From the NCBI GenBank assembly GCA_031216915.1, contig CM062289.1:388966674-389030673 (forward strand): 64,000 bases of DNA, written 5' to 3'. Position numbers and translations under genes: made by a program. The notes beneath the pieces were generated by a model that had not been told where the DNA came from, made no database searches, and worked only from the letters and a program-made list of their open reading frames with translations. Positions 11,691 to 22,194 of this stretch are shown one piece after another; positions within the stretch are counted from its first letter, which is position 1, and the number at the start of each line of letters is the position of its first letter. The stretch is from Pictodentalium vernedei (taxonomy: Eukaryota > Mollusca > Scaphopoda > Dentaliida > Dentaliidae).

Positions 11691-13703
11691 AGCCTCGCAG
11701 GTCCAGGAGGTGATGGTTTGAACCTCTATTGTGTTCCGGTAGGCGGAAGATTATCGAGTTTTATAAACGAGTGGGCATCCATTACGGATGACCCCTGGTT
11801 CCGAGGGGTAATTTCGGAAGGACTAAGAATATCCTTCAAACGAAAGCCTCCATTAACTCGAAGTCCAAAATGGACTCAGCTTCCGTCAAATCCGCAGAAA
11901 AGAGATGCTCTTTTATCAGAAGTACAGTCTCTTCTGATGAAGAACGTGGTAGAGGTCGTAGAAGACCAGGAATCACCGGGTTTCTACAGCCATCTGTTTC
12001 TGGTTCCGAAACCAGATGGCTCGTTCCGTCCAGTCATAGATCTGAGCTGGATAAACAAGCTGATTGTCGCTCCGAAGTTCTATATGGAGACAATTCGATC
12101 AGTCAGAGCGAGTATTCGGGTGAACGACTATGCTACAAGCATAGATCTCAAAAATGTGTACTTTCACGTCATGGTACATCCGACATTCAGAAAGTATCTA
12201 CGCTTCGCAGTCCTAGGAGTTGTATTTCAGTTCCGAGCGATGTGCTTCGGTTTGAACCTAGCACCCTGGGCTTTCACTCGAATAATGAACTCGGTAATGA
12301 TACATTTTCGAGCTCATTCGTCTGCGGTAACGTCGGCCTACCTGGACGACATTCTTCAGAGGTACGGCAACGAGTTAACGCTTCAGAACGATGTGCAGAA
12401 TCTGCTTATATTACTCCGACGTCTCGGTTTTATAATAAACGAGGAGAAGTCGGATCTGGTGCCATCCAAGTCATTCACTCATCTGGGAATGAGCTTCGAG
12501 ACGCACAACAATCTCGTTCATCTGCCGTTAACCAGAGCGAAATTAATCAGTTGTTATGCTCTCTATTGTCTTCACTCAGACAAAGTCACAGCGAGAGAGT
12601 TCATGAGACTGATAGGTCTGTGCGGAGCCGCTGCGGATCTCATTCCGATGGGGCGGTTACGCACTCGTCCTCTCCAAATTTTCTTGACTCAGAATTGGAG
12701 TGTAAAGATTCATTCGCTCGATATAGACGTTCTCTTGTCAAATCAAGTGAAACAAGAGATTCAGACTTGGGCAAACATTCAGTGGTTAACTAAGGGAGTT
12801 CCACTGCAGTTGCCGGATCCGAGTTTTACGATTATGACGGATGCCAGTCAAACAGGTTGGGGTGCAACATTGATCCCAATGGATTCGAAGTGCCATGGTC
12901 TTTGGGATCCGCAGTTTCTAGGCAAGCACATAAACATCAAGGAAATGATGTCAATTTGGCTTGCACTACGTCATTGGATGAACATTATTCAGAAAGCACA
13001 TGTCCAAATCCTGTCCGGCAATACGACAGTAGTAGCGTATATCCGGAACCAGGGAGGCACTCATTCCGTTCCATTATTCAATTTAACGGAAAGAATCCTT
13101 CTGTTTGTTCTAGAACACCAAGTTCTGCTTTCGGTCCGTCATATTCCGGGTCGTCTGAATGTATTAGCAGACTCCCTTTCACGTAAGGGTCGCTTGTTGC
13201 CGTCAGAATGAACTCTCAACAAACAGGTATTCAATCAGATTTGCTACCAATGGGAGTGGCCAATGATAGACTTATTTGCGACACAACTCAACAATCAGTT
13301 GCAGACGTATGTGTCACCATGTCCGGATCCCCGAGCATATGCAGTAGATGCTCTATCGATCTCGTGGGACGGAATGATAGGATATGCATATCCTCCAGCG
13401 CCGTTGATTCAGCAAATATTGCTAAAGATAAAACAATCACAATGCAAAATTCTGTTGGTAGCATCTCTGTCTCCACAGAGACCGTGGATAAATCTACTCA
13501 GGTGTCCGCTGTGGGACTTACCACGAAAACTTCCTCCATGAGAGGATCTTCTTTCGCAGGGGAAATCGTGTCAACTTCATCACAACCCGCAAGGTCTCAA
13601 CCTTCATGTATTTCTGTTATGTGGTCCTTCTTGCACGGCAAGCATTTTACAGGATGAGCAGTGGACGCGATTTCTAACTGTAGGAGGACCTCCTCTTCGC
13701 TAA
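11595..13703 (+). pseudogene. DIRS RT-RNase H-methyltransferase ORF2, copy 2
   Basis: The RT palm motif AYLDDIL and motif A (SIDLKNVYFH) are intact. RNase H keeps MTDAS, IKEMMS and ADSLSR, but the third catalytic Asp has changed: LSGNTT instead of LSDNTT. A TGG-to-TGA stop at 13209-13211 separates the methyltransferase-like part (MIDLFAT ... YPPAP). A second TGA at 13539-13541 lies near the end. The product would be inactive. Confidence 0.9.
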
Positions 13704-14659
13704 ACTATGCGGCTAAGTGGAAGGTCTTTCGTCGTTGGTGTAGGGATCATTCTGTTGATATTTTTGATCCCTCCATACCAGACATTGCAAACTTTCTAGT
13801 ATACTTGTTTGACGAGATCAAACTGCAGCCTGTTACTATTAAAGGTTATAGGTCTATGTTATCTGATACCTATGCACACCATGATAGTTTACAAATTGGA
13901 TCTAATGTCTCTTTATCTAAATTAGTTAGAAACTTCTCGATAAATAGACCTAGAACCCTTAGATTAATTCCTAAATGGAATTTAGCTTGGGTTCTTCTTA
14001 AACTAAAAGAAAAGCCATTTGAGCCTCTTGAGACAGTAGATTTCAAATTCTTGTCTTATAAGACAGCATTTCTCTTAGCTTTCTCTTCTGCTAGAAGAGT
14101 CAGTGAGCTTCATGCACTATCGGTGGATGATTCTCACTATCGTAGTGTCGGGAACACTATTACCTTTACTACTAATGTTGGATTTTTGGCTAAGAATCAG
14201 GCTCCTAATAAATATCCGGAACCTATTGTTATTAAGGCCCTTCTATCTTCAGATGGGCATAGGCCTTTACTCTGTCCGGTTAGAGCTTTACGTATTTATA
14301 AACAAAGATCTCAGTTTATCAGAAAGGGACAAAAACGCTTCTTTCTGTCTCTGATGCCTAATAGAAAGGATATTACGGTCCATTCTATTGCTAGATGGAT
14401 TCAATTAACTATCCGTACTGCTTATGATAATCTATCTTCAACTCAGCAGTCTGTGCTTAAGATTTTGGCTCATGAAGTAAGAGCTCTTTCTACATCTTGG
14501 GCTTACGCAAATAGTGTTGCTATTACAGATTTAATGAAGGCTGCATATTGGCCTCAGCCATCCACATTCACAAATTTTTATCTCAGAAATATTGAGTCCA
14601 TTTCTGGAGACCTGCATTGTTTAGGTCCTTTATCTGTTGCTCAGAATGTCGTCCACTAA
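13208..14659 (+). pseudogene. Tyrosine recombinase, copy 2 (catalytic region still open)
   Basis: A CGA-to-TGA change at 13655-13657 breaks the upstream extension. The next Met at 13661 opens a 332-residue frame covering the whole core-binding and catalytic region, with ARRVSEL, HEVRAL, AYWPQ and NFYLR all present. If translation can start at 13661, an active enzyme cannot be excluded. The upstream overlap frame contains further stops, for example at 12791-12793. Confidence 0.85.
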
Positions 14660-14750
14660 ACAGTTGCAACTATAGTTATGCAGGCTTTCTGTTCCGGCAA
14701 TGACTCCGTCCTGCTGCCCTCTTCGCTCTGGGCTATTTGACCAAGGGGAA

Positions 14751-14762
14751 GGGGGGGGGGGG
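14751..14762 (+). repeat. Poly-G tract, copy 2
   Basis: 12 G at the conserved position after the recombinase stop. Confidence 0.85.
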
Positions 14763-15258
14763 AGGGTGTTCCCTTAGGTCACCTGCTTTATAGTGAAAAG
14801 CAAGGGGATACCTCCTCCGGAGTCAGTAATTCTGAGTCGTTACCGGGATGGTTTTAAAGTGTAAAGTTAATGTTTAAAAATTCATTCATGTCATATTTTT
14901 AAAGTGTAGCTCGGTGTGAAGCATTTGCATATGTCACGTGTCAAACGGGCATTAATATACAATCCTCGGCCACTTTTAAAAGAGTATAAAGAGTCTCAAT
15001 TCTCTGGACTTACTTTATTTATTGGCTTACTTTAAAAATAATTAGTATAAAGGGTTATACTGGATGTTAATAGAGAACATGATTGTTATTATGCTCAATA
15101 ATGGAGGGTGTTGTGTCTTTCTAATTTATCATAAAATAAGAAAGATACATGTAAAGCCTAATACTCCTTTTCTCCTCGAGGGGATGACACTATTTTATAT
15201 AGTTGAGCTTATTGGATTTTCCTCTATGTCCTAGGCCCTTCAGCCTTTTTACTATTCA

Positions 15259-15336
15259 GCTATGTCTAGGTCATTGGTACAGTATAAAAATGTTATAGTA
15301 ATTTATATATTTTTTATACTTACCAATGACCCAGAC
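15259..15336 (+). repeat. Internal complementary region, copy 2
   Basis: Reverse complement of the joined tips of this copy. It carries GCTATG, matching the ATAGC variant found only in this copy's two termini. It lacks about nine A/T bases of the right-tip half compared with other copies. Confidence 0.88.
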
Positions 15337-15411
15337 GGGGATGGCCCTCCCAGGAGTTGGGAACTCATACCTCCCCGCTGAGTACATAGTGCTGACCAGG
15401 CACTGCTTGTA

Positions 15412-15639
15412 AGAATGATAATTGGCACCAATTTCGAGACCTCCTTGACACTTCGCATGCGAAGTGGAGGGAAAGTATGGAGGACCATTTAGGACATGAT
15501 TTTTTCGGTTTTAGATGCAAATTTTGGGGATTGGGGGGCAAAATTTGTGTTTGGCCCTAGATTTTTAAGAGTTAGCACCAGCTATGTCTGGGTCATTGGT
15601 AAGTATAAAAAATATATAAATTACTATAAATTTTTTAAC
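15412..15639 (+). repeat. Right inverted terminal repeat, copy 2
   Basis: Inverted match to 8495-8696, with the palindrome ACTTCGCATGCGAAGT replacing the usual GC-richer one. It ends TTTTTTAAC. Confidence 0.9.
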
Positions 15640-15775
15640 TTTTTTGTGATACATTGTTGGTGTCTAGAGGAAGCTTCCTTTTGATTTTGGTTATGCCCCA
15701 AACTTGCCTAGCCTTTTATGACACTGTCGGGGGCATATGCCACGCTTCGCATTGCTCTTGTTATAATTTAAAAGA
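15640..15775. repeat. Tandem-repeat element, right part
   Basis: The sequence after DIRS copy 2 continues the unit broken at 8494, with GTGTCTAGAGGAAGCTTCC at the expected distance. It then leaves the array through GGGGGCATATGCCACGC. Confidence 0.7.
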
Positions 15776-17350
15776 AGGATGATAAATCCATCCAATTGTT
15801 ACAACACAAAAAAAAATCAAAACATTAACAATTATGTATGTATCACTAAATACTGAAACTTTTAATTGAAAAAAATAATTGTTGTGAAATATATAGCTTG
15901 TGTGCAAGTCTGAAAATAAGCAGGCTGTCATCTGCAAAATGAGGACCCCAGAGGGTGAATTTGGTGATGCTAGATGCTACCCTGCACAGCAGGGTAGCAT
16001 CACAAAATTTACCCTCTGTGAACCTCAGTCTGAATCAAGGTCTCAAGCCAAAACAGAAAGATGTACCTAGAGGATAAATTGGCCAACTGTATGGGATAGC
16101 ATCAGCAAATTCACCCTCTGGGGACCCCATTTTGCAAATGGCAGGTTGCTTATATTCAGACTTGCTTGTGTGGTGTCTATCTGGAACCTGTTTATCAAGA
16201 AAGCATCTCACTATGACCTGTCCACATGTGAGGAGTCTAACTGAGACCTGTCTTATCTTGGACTGTCTATCTGGAGAGTGTCCATTTGAACAGTGTCTTT
16301 CTGGCATGACACCAACACTGATGTCAATCAGTATCATAAAGCAAGTCAATTTTGCAAGTTCATAAATGGCTGTAACCCTTTATCCAAAACACGCAATATC
16401 AAAATTCAGATGTTTAAAAAAAATTCAACAAAATCCTGTCATGTGACCCCCTCATTGGAATGACCTTGATGGGCTAGTTCAATGAGAGGTCACATGATAT
16501 AGTTTTGTCGAAATTTTGTTAAAAATCATTTTTTTCATCCGCTCATTTTATAAATTACGTGGTGGATCTTGCAGTTTTGTTAATTAAAGGGTTAATAAAA
16601 AAAGTAGAGAACCTTCGAGCTAGGGCTGTCGTGATTATTTGAATAGTTGAGTAACCATTGACTATTGCAGTAGTCAACGCTTTTTATTTTTAGTTGACTG
16701 TCGTTTATATTCAAAGTTGTACAATCAGGTTTAAATTGCACTGTATAATGAGATGAATAAACAGTTAGATTATTAACCTTAACTTGCTTGTATTACCCAA
16801 TGGTCTTTGTTTTCCACGCAATGTAATTTGAAATTTCAGTACTGAATAACTGAGTACTGGTTTTGTATAATTAGCACACTGTTAATCGGTACTAATGAAA
16901 ATCGTTCAAATGGTATACCATTTGAATAATTTGCGGTTTTGGGAGTTATTGCAGACTGACAGTAAATAGAATCTTTGGTCTTGTACACTCAAATGACCCC
17001 ATTGGAACAATTTGAACTGCAAAAGTGACAAAGTTGTCACAATAGTCAGATCACTTGTAGTACTAAGTTGTAACTTGTGTTGGACTGGAGGGAGGTTTTT
17101 GTTCAAAATCTTTGGAAATTAGTTAAAGAAATGAAACAAATGCTCTTCTGTTTAAATTCTTCAGATTAATTGGAGATATTTTGGTGTTTCCATTTTATCT
17201 CAGCAGCACAGAAGTGGACACATACCTCGGCAGTATTAAATTTGGAAGTATATTTAGAGATTGTTGAATTTATGGGAAATGACTGTGAACCCTTAACCTA
17301 ACATAAAAAGCAGACGACACTTGCAAAAAAAATTATGGAACAAATATTAT
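15776..17350. other. Host intron DNA between copies 2 and 3
   Basis: No exon is supported. It contains the fold-back at 15904-16165 and a short inverted phrase around 16445-16490 (CCTCATTGGAATGACC ... TTCAATGAGAGGTCACATG). A TAGGGCTGTCGTGATTA phrase at 16621 resembles a hAT end, but no partner end was found. Confidence 0.5.
15904..16165. repeat. Fold-back element
   Basis: Arms of about 70 bp (GCAAGTCTGAAAATAAG ... and its inverse near 16105-16165) share GCAAAATG(A/G)GG and CCCCAGAGGGTGAATTTG. A smaller perfect-looking hairpin, GATGCTACCCTG/CAGGGTAGCATC, lies at about 15973-16001. Confidence 0.75.
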
Positions 17351-17552
17351 ATTTTTATACTGTACCAATGACCCAGACTTAGCTGGTGCTAACTCCAACA
17401 AAACCAGGGCCAAACACAAATTTTGCCCCCCAATCCCCAAAATTTGCATCCAAAACAAAAAGAAATCATGTCCTAAAGGACCTCCATACTACGCCTCTAC
17501 TGCGCATGCGCAGTGACGCAGTCGTCCCGAAATTGGCGCCAATTATCATTCT
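17351..17552 (+). repeat. Left inverted terminal repeat, copy 3
   Basis: Inverted match to 23894-24116. It contains ACTGCGCATGCGCAGT at 17499-17514 and AATTGGCGCCAATT just after it. Confidence 0.9.
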
Positions 17553-18437
17553 CTGTTTGGCCCTTCATCAGTCAACATCTCACTGATCTTTGTGCTTGTA
17601 AATCTCAGTTTAAAGGATGCCAGACACGTAATTTTTGGAGAAAATGTGATTCTAAGGAGGATAGAAGGAGGAGAGGAAAAAGAAGTGGCAAAAAATAATC
17701 AGGGCTGTACTTAAAATTTTTTGATGAAATTATGTTAAGTTGCCTATTTTCGAGGCATGGGCCTCTTGTTGTCATTCTTGCTAATTGTTGCACTGCTTAT
17801 TCAGTGTTTCCTCTCCCCTAGCCTTCTAAAGTCCCCCCTGGCAATTCTCCCATGCTTTTGGCATATTTTTGAGAAATTTCATTTCTAAAATTTCCTGGGA
17901 GAGTTGCTTGGTTACAGAATGTTTTCTGTTATTTTCCCCATAGTTACGTTTTCACCCATGGGTGTATAACGTTTGTGTTCTGCATCTTCCATCTGATGTT
18001 CTACAGATTCTCCCCTGGGAGTCTCTGTTTTGCATCAGATAGAGTGTAATTGATGACTGATTCCGGGCCAGTTTTTTCAGTGCCTGGAGTCATGTTTTCT
18101 AGTGTGTTTACACTGTTTGTTTTCATTGGCAACAGCCTTTTTTGAGGGGGGCTGTTTGCCTTTGTGGTAGTTTATCTCATTATAAGATACATTTATATTA
18201 TCCGAAAGTGTCTCATTAATTATTTTATATAAATTTAAAATTTTTGACCACACTTTGCCATCGGATCCATCGGGGCTCAACGTTACTTTTCAGCAACTTG
18301 GGCTTCTCTGAAAAAATATTTTTTCAAAATTATTTTGTTTTGCAATTGTTTTATCATTTATTAATGGATCATGTTATTATGTATCTTTGTGTCAGGGGTT
18401 TTTGCGAGTAACTAGGACTTATTGTTGTTCTTTCACA
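17553..18437 (+). other. 5' leader of DIRS copy 3
   Basis: Non-coding leader nearly identical to those of copies 4 and 5. It ends with CTTTGTGTCAGGGGTTTTTGCG before the Gag start. Promoter or splice signals are possible but unproven. Confidence 0.5.
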
Positions 18438-20204
18438 ATGAAGGGACATTGTTCAAATTGTAATAGGAAGAAATCTTCCTCTGACTTTCATGATCATTGT
18501 ATTAATTGTAGTCAGTGTTCTCGCATTAATCCCTGTCCTATATGTGAACATTGGGATGAGAAACATTGGAAACGTGTGTCACGATATGTTGTTTCTGGAG
18601 AAAGAGCGATTCCGGCTCTTTCTCCACAACGTCACTCTACTCTCTCAGTTTCTATTTCAGAGGAACCAGAACAGGGTGATGTTTCCATGTTATCTTCTTC
18701 AAGTGTGCGTCCGTCGTCACAAATGAATTCAGAGCTAGCGGCAAAAGTGCTCATGGAGATTAGACAAATGTCGTCCGCTAGCTCGCCCGGTGTAGCGTCC
18801 ATTCACCGAATGGTTCGGCAGCCGGGTTCGTCCGATGCGGTCCAAGAGGAAATTTTGGGTGATGCGAGCACTATAAACATAATAGATGCACACCCAGTGA
18901 CGGCGGATAGTAAGCGAGAACGGAGGAAGCCTTTTAGTCCGGTTCCTAGCTCGTCCAGGTCCAGCCGGGCCGCGAGCGAGAGAGGTCCCTCTCTCGTACA
19001 ACAACATCTGGGACCGTCGGACATTCTTGTGCAGATAGCACAGCTTATCGCAGCATCCCAGCAGCCGACAGAAACGGTGTCGGATCGAGAATTATCGGTA
19101 CGCTCCGCCGAAGCATCGGGGGCGGACGACCGGGAACATCGGGAGGTCCGACCGGATGGTGAAAGGGATACGGATGACTTAGAGCTATCCCTTTCGGAAC
19201 AACATAAAGCTGCCGTGGACTTCATCCGGCACTTTCTCCCTCAAGTTGTTCCGTCGGGCCAGACTGCAGAGCTTCCGGACAAGAGAATTATAGCGTCATT
19301 GGACTCTGAATTTTTTGAGCAGTTCAGGGACATCGCTCCCGAGTTTCCGTCGCAGTCCAATAATGTTGCAAGAACATTTGAATTATTGAACAACGCTATA
19401 TTTAAACTTGCTTCCAGGACGGGGAAAGCAGGTTTCTTGTCCGCTAATACTCTCAACCTGCCTTTCATTAATGCAAGGAATAAATTCGATACGGCAGGAC
19501 AGGGTATACCGAGAGTTCCTCTGCGTATGGACGACGAGGCGGAAGACTTAGAGCTATCATTACCGTCGTCAGCTTCTATTCCAACCGCGGTGTTGGAAAC
19601 AGCTATTGCGTCTAACAGAGCCAATTTAGATGCCTTATCTTACGCAGATCACCTTACTAAGGCGTTATCACTGCGCCTTCAAGGGGAAGAGTTTCAGGAT
19701 ATACAATCCTCTTTAAGACTTCTTTCAAGGGCAGTAGCTTATTCCACGTGTAACTCCGCCCTTTCAGTGGCAAATTTGGAGTTGGTTAGACGTGACGCAG
19801 CCCTAGCTACATCCACACTAGTGGATTCTAAGGTGAAGAACTCTCTTAGAGTTGCTTCGGTCTCAGGAGAACTTCTCTTTGACGGCAAGCTTTCCGCTAT
19901 TTATGATAAAATTAAAAAGAAAGCTAATGATTCTCTGTTGTTCAGATCGGCTCCTAAACAGTCGGATACAGCAGACACGAATAAGACAGGCACTTCTGGG
20001 TCTAATGCGCCCAAGAGAGGTTCCTATAGAGGTTCCGGTGCGTCCTCTTGGTCTTATTCGAGAGACCGTCAGGATAGCGACTCTCGTTCGGGACGTCCTT
20101 CAGGCCGGGACAATCGGTCGGACGCCCCGAGGTCGACGAGGCGAGGTGCGGGTCGTGGAAGACGTGGTTTCTCCTACCGCAGGCCTCGCCGGTCCAGGAG
20201 GTGA
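18438..20204 (+). CDS. DIRS Gag-like ORF1 protein, copy 3
   Basis: 588 residues. The start is placed at the MKGHCSNC Met because all seven copies share it; an in-frame ATG 51 bases upstream exists only in family A. The N-terminal 45 residues hold a cluster of eight Cys plus His (CSNC, HCINCSQC, CPIC), expected to bind zinc and possibly nucleic acid. A Ser- and charge-rich linker follows, then a helical core (FINARNKFD, DALSYADHLTKALSL, ANLELVRRDAAL) and an Arg/Ser/Gly-rich tail ending SRR. Compared with copy 4 it lacks 111 residues of the linker. It ends in TGA, with RT overlapping in the +1 frame. Confidence 0.85.
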   Translation: MKGHCSNCNRKKSSSDFHDHCINCSQCSRINPCPICEHWDEKHWKRVSRYVVSGERAIPALSPQRHSTLSVSISEEPEQGDVSMLSSSSVRPSSQMNSELAAKVLMEIRQMSSASSPGVASIHRMVRQPGSSDAVQEEILGDASTINIIDAHPVTADSKRERRKPFSPVPSSSRSSRAASERGPSLVQQHLGPSDILVQIAQLIAASQQPTETVSDRELSVRSAEASGADDREHREVRPDGERDTDDLELSLSEQHKAAVDFIRHFLPQVVPSGQTAELPDKRIIASLDSEFFEQFRDIAPEFPSQSNNVARTFELLNNAIFKLASRTGKAGFLSANTLNLPFINARNKFDTAGQGIPRVPLRMDDEAEDLELSLPSSASIPTAVLETAIASNRANLDALSYADHLTKALSLRLQGEEFQDIQSSLRLLSRAVAYSTCNSALSVANLELVRRDAALATSTLVDSKVKNSLRVASVSGELLFDGKLSAIYDKIKKKANDSLLFRSAPKQSDTADTNKTGTSGSNAPKRGSYRGSGASSWSYSRDRQDSDSRSGRPSGRDNRSDAPRSTRRGAGRGRRGFSYRRPRRSRR

Positions 20205-22194
20205 TGGCTTAAACCTCTATCGCGTTCCGGTTGGCGGAAGGTTGTCGAGTTTTTCACAAGAGTGGGCGTCGATTACGGACGACCCTTGGGTGAGAGGAGT
20301 GACTTCGGAAGGTCTAAAGATATCCTTCAAACGAAAGCCTCCATTAACTCGAAGTCCAAAGTGGACTCATCTTCCGTCAAATCCACAGAAAAGAGACGCT
20401 CTGTTATCAGAGGTGCAGTCTCTTTTAATGAAGAACGCGGTAGAGGTCGTAGAAAACCAGGAATCTCTGGGATTCTACAGCCATCTGTTTCTGGTTCCGA
20501 AACCAGACGGCTCGTTCCATCCAGTCATAGATTTGAGCTGGATAAACAAGCTGATCGTCGCTCCGAAGTTTTATATGGAGACGATTCGATCGGTCAGAGC
20601 GAGTATTCGGGTGAACGATTATGCAACGAGCATAGATCTCAAAGATGCGTACTTTCACGTCATGGTACATCCGACATTCCGAAAGTATCTACGCTTCGCA
20701 GTCCTAGGAGTGGTGTATCAATTCCGGGCGATGTGCTTCGGATTGAATCTAGCACCCTGGGCTTTCACTCGGGTAATGAACTCGGTAATGATCTACTTCC
20801 GAGCTCATTCGTCTGCGGTAACGTCGGCCTACCTGGACGACATTCTCCAGAGGTACGGCAACGAGTTAACGCTTCAGAATGATGTTCAGAATCTTCTTCT
20901 ATTGCTCCGACGTCTCGGTTTTATAGTAAACGAGGAGAAGTCGGATCTGGTGCCGTCCAAGTCATTCACTCATCTGGGAATGAGCTTCGAGACGCACAAC
21001 AATCTCGTTCGTCTGCCGTTAACCAGAGCGAAATTAGTCAGTTGTTACGCTCGCTATTGTCTGCACGCAGACAAAGTCACGGCGAGAGAATTTATGAGAC
21101 TGATAGGTCTGTGCGGAGCCGCCGCGGATCTCATTCCGATGGGGCGGCTACGCACACGTCCTCTTCAAATTTTCCTGACTCAGAATTGGAGTGTGAAAAT
21201 TCATTCGCTCGATGTAGACGTTCTCTTGTCAGATCAAGTGAAACAAGAGATTCAGACTTGGGCAAACATTCAGTGGTTAACTCAGGGAGTTCCGCTGCAG
21301 TTGCCGGATCCGAGTTTTACCGTTATGACGGATGCCAGTCAAACAGGTTGGGGTGCATCATTAATCCCAACGGATTCGAGATGCCAGGGTCTTTGGGATC
21401 CGCAATTCCTGTGCAAGCACATAAACATCAAGGAAATGATGTCAATTTGGCTTACTTTACGTCACTGGATGGACATTATTCACGATGCTCATGTCCAAAT
21501 CCTATCCGACAATACGACAGTAGTGGCGTATATACGGAATCAGGGAGTCACTCATTCAGTTCCGTTGTTCAATCTAACGGAAAGAATCCTTCTGTTTGCA
21601 TTAGAACATCACGTTCTTCTTTCGGTCCGTCACATACCGGGTCGTCTGAATGTGCTAGCAGACTCCCTTTCACGAAAGGGTCGCTTGTTGCCGTCGGAGT
21701 GGACTCTCAACAAACAAGTATTCAATCAGATTTGCTACCAATGGGAACGGCCAATGATAGACTTATTTGCGACACATCTCAACAATCAGTTGCAGACGTA
21801 TGTGTCTCCGTGTCCGGATCCAAGAGCATTTGCAGTAGACGCTCTGTCGATCCCTTGGGACGGAATGATAGGATATGCGTATCCTCCAGCGCCGTTAATT
21901 CAACAAGTATTGCTAAAGATAAAACAATCTCAATGCAAGATTCTGTTGGTAGCATCTCTGTCGCCACAGAGACCGTGGATAAATCTACTCAGGTGTCTGT
22001 TGTGGGACCTACCGCGGAAGCTTCCTCCACGAAAGGATCTTCTTTCGCAGGGGAAATCGCGCCAACTCCATCACAACCCGCAAGGTCTCAACCTTCACGT
22101 TTTTCCGTTGTGCGGTCCTTCTTGCATGGCAAGCACTTTACAGGACGAGCAGTGGACGCGATTTCTAACTGTAGGAGGACCTCCTCTTCGCTAG
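19852..22194 (+). CDS. DIRS RT-RNase H-Dam-like methyltransferase, copy 3
   Basis: 780 residues from the first in-frame ATG. The true N-terminus is uncertain because the first 350 bases overlap Gag, and RT similarity begins near GGDGLNLYRVPVGG. Visible motifs are VPKPDGSFHPVIDLSW, motif A SIDLKDAYF, AYLDD (residues 326-330), then RNase H MTDAS (Asp 494), IKEMMS, LSDNTT and ADSLSR. The methyltransferase-like part follows (MIDLFAT, DALSIPW, YPPAP). Every catalytic residue expected of RT and RNase H is present. Expression probably needs frameshifting or reinitiation. Confidence 0.88.
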   Translation: MLRSQENFSLTASFPLFMIKLKRKLMILCCSDRLLNSRIQQTRIRQALLGLMRPREVPIEVPVRPLGLIRETVRIATLVRDVLQAGTIGRTPRGRRGEVRVVEDVVSPTAGLAGPGGDGLNLYRVPVGGRLSSFSQEWASITDDPWVRGVTSEGLKISFKRKPPLTRSPKWTHLPSNPQKRDALLSEVQSLLMKNAVEVVENQESLGFYSHLFLVPKPDGSFHPVIDLSWINKLIVAPKFYMETIRSVRASIRVNDYATSIDLKDAYFHVMVHPTFRKYLRFAVLGVVYQFRAMCFGLNLAPWAFTRVMNSVMIYFRAHSSAVTSAYLDDILQRYGNELTLQNDVQNLLLLLRRLGFIVNEEKSDLVPSKSFTHLGMSFETHNNLVRLPLTRAKLVSCYARYCLHADKVTAREFMRLIGLCGAAADLIPMGRLRTRPLQIFLTQNWSVKIHSLDVDVLLSDQVKQEIQTWANIQWLTQGVPLQLPDPSFTVMTDASQTGWGASLIPTDSRCQGLWDPQFLCKHINIKEMMSIWLTLRHWMDIIHDAHVQILSDNTTVVAYIRNQGVTHSVPLFNLTERILLFALEHHVLLSVRHIPGRLNVLADSLSRKGRLLPSEWTLNKQVFNQICYQWERPMIDLFATHLNNQLQTYVSPCPDPRAFAVDALSIPWDGMIGYAYPPAPLIQQVLLKIKQSQCKILLVASLSPQRPWINLLRCLLWDLPRKLPPRKDLLSQGKSRQLHHNPQGLNLHVFPLCGPSCMASTLQDEQWTRFLTVGGPPLR

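Larger units (their letters stand above)
8495..15639 (+). mobile_element. DIRS-like retrotransposon, family A copy 2 (full length, decayed)
   Basis: A 7.1-kb element with both terminal repeats and an internal complementary region. It is the most diverged family A copy: its termini read GACATAGC where the others read GACTTAGC. All three genes are damaged, although the recombinase catalytic part is open. It is inserted into a tandem repeat with at most one extra base at the junction, as expected for recombinase-mediated entry. Confidence 0.93.

Noticed and set aside
16621-16760. hAT-like terminal phrase TAGGGCTGTCGTGATTA
   Set aside because: No matching inverted end or 8-bp target duplication was found within a sensible distance.
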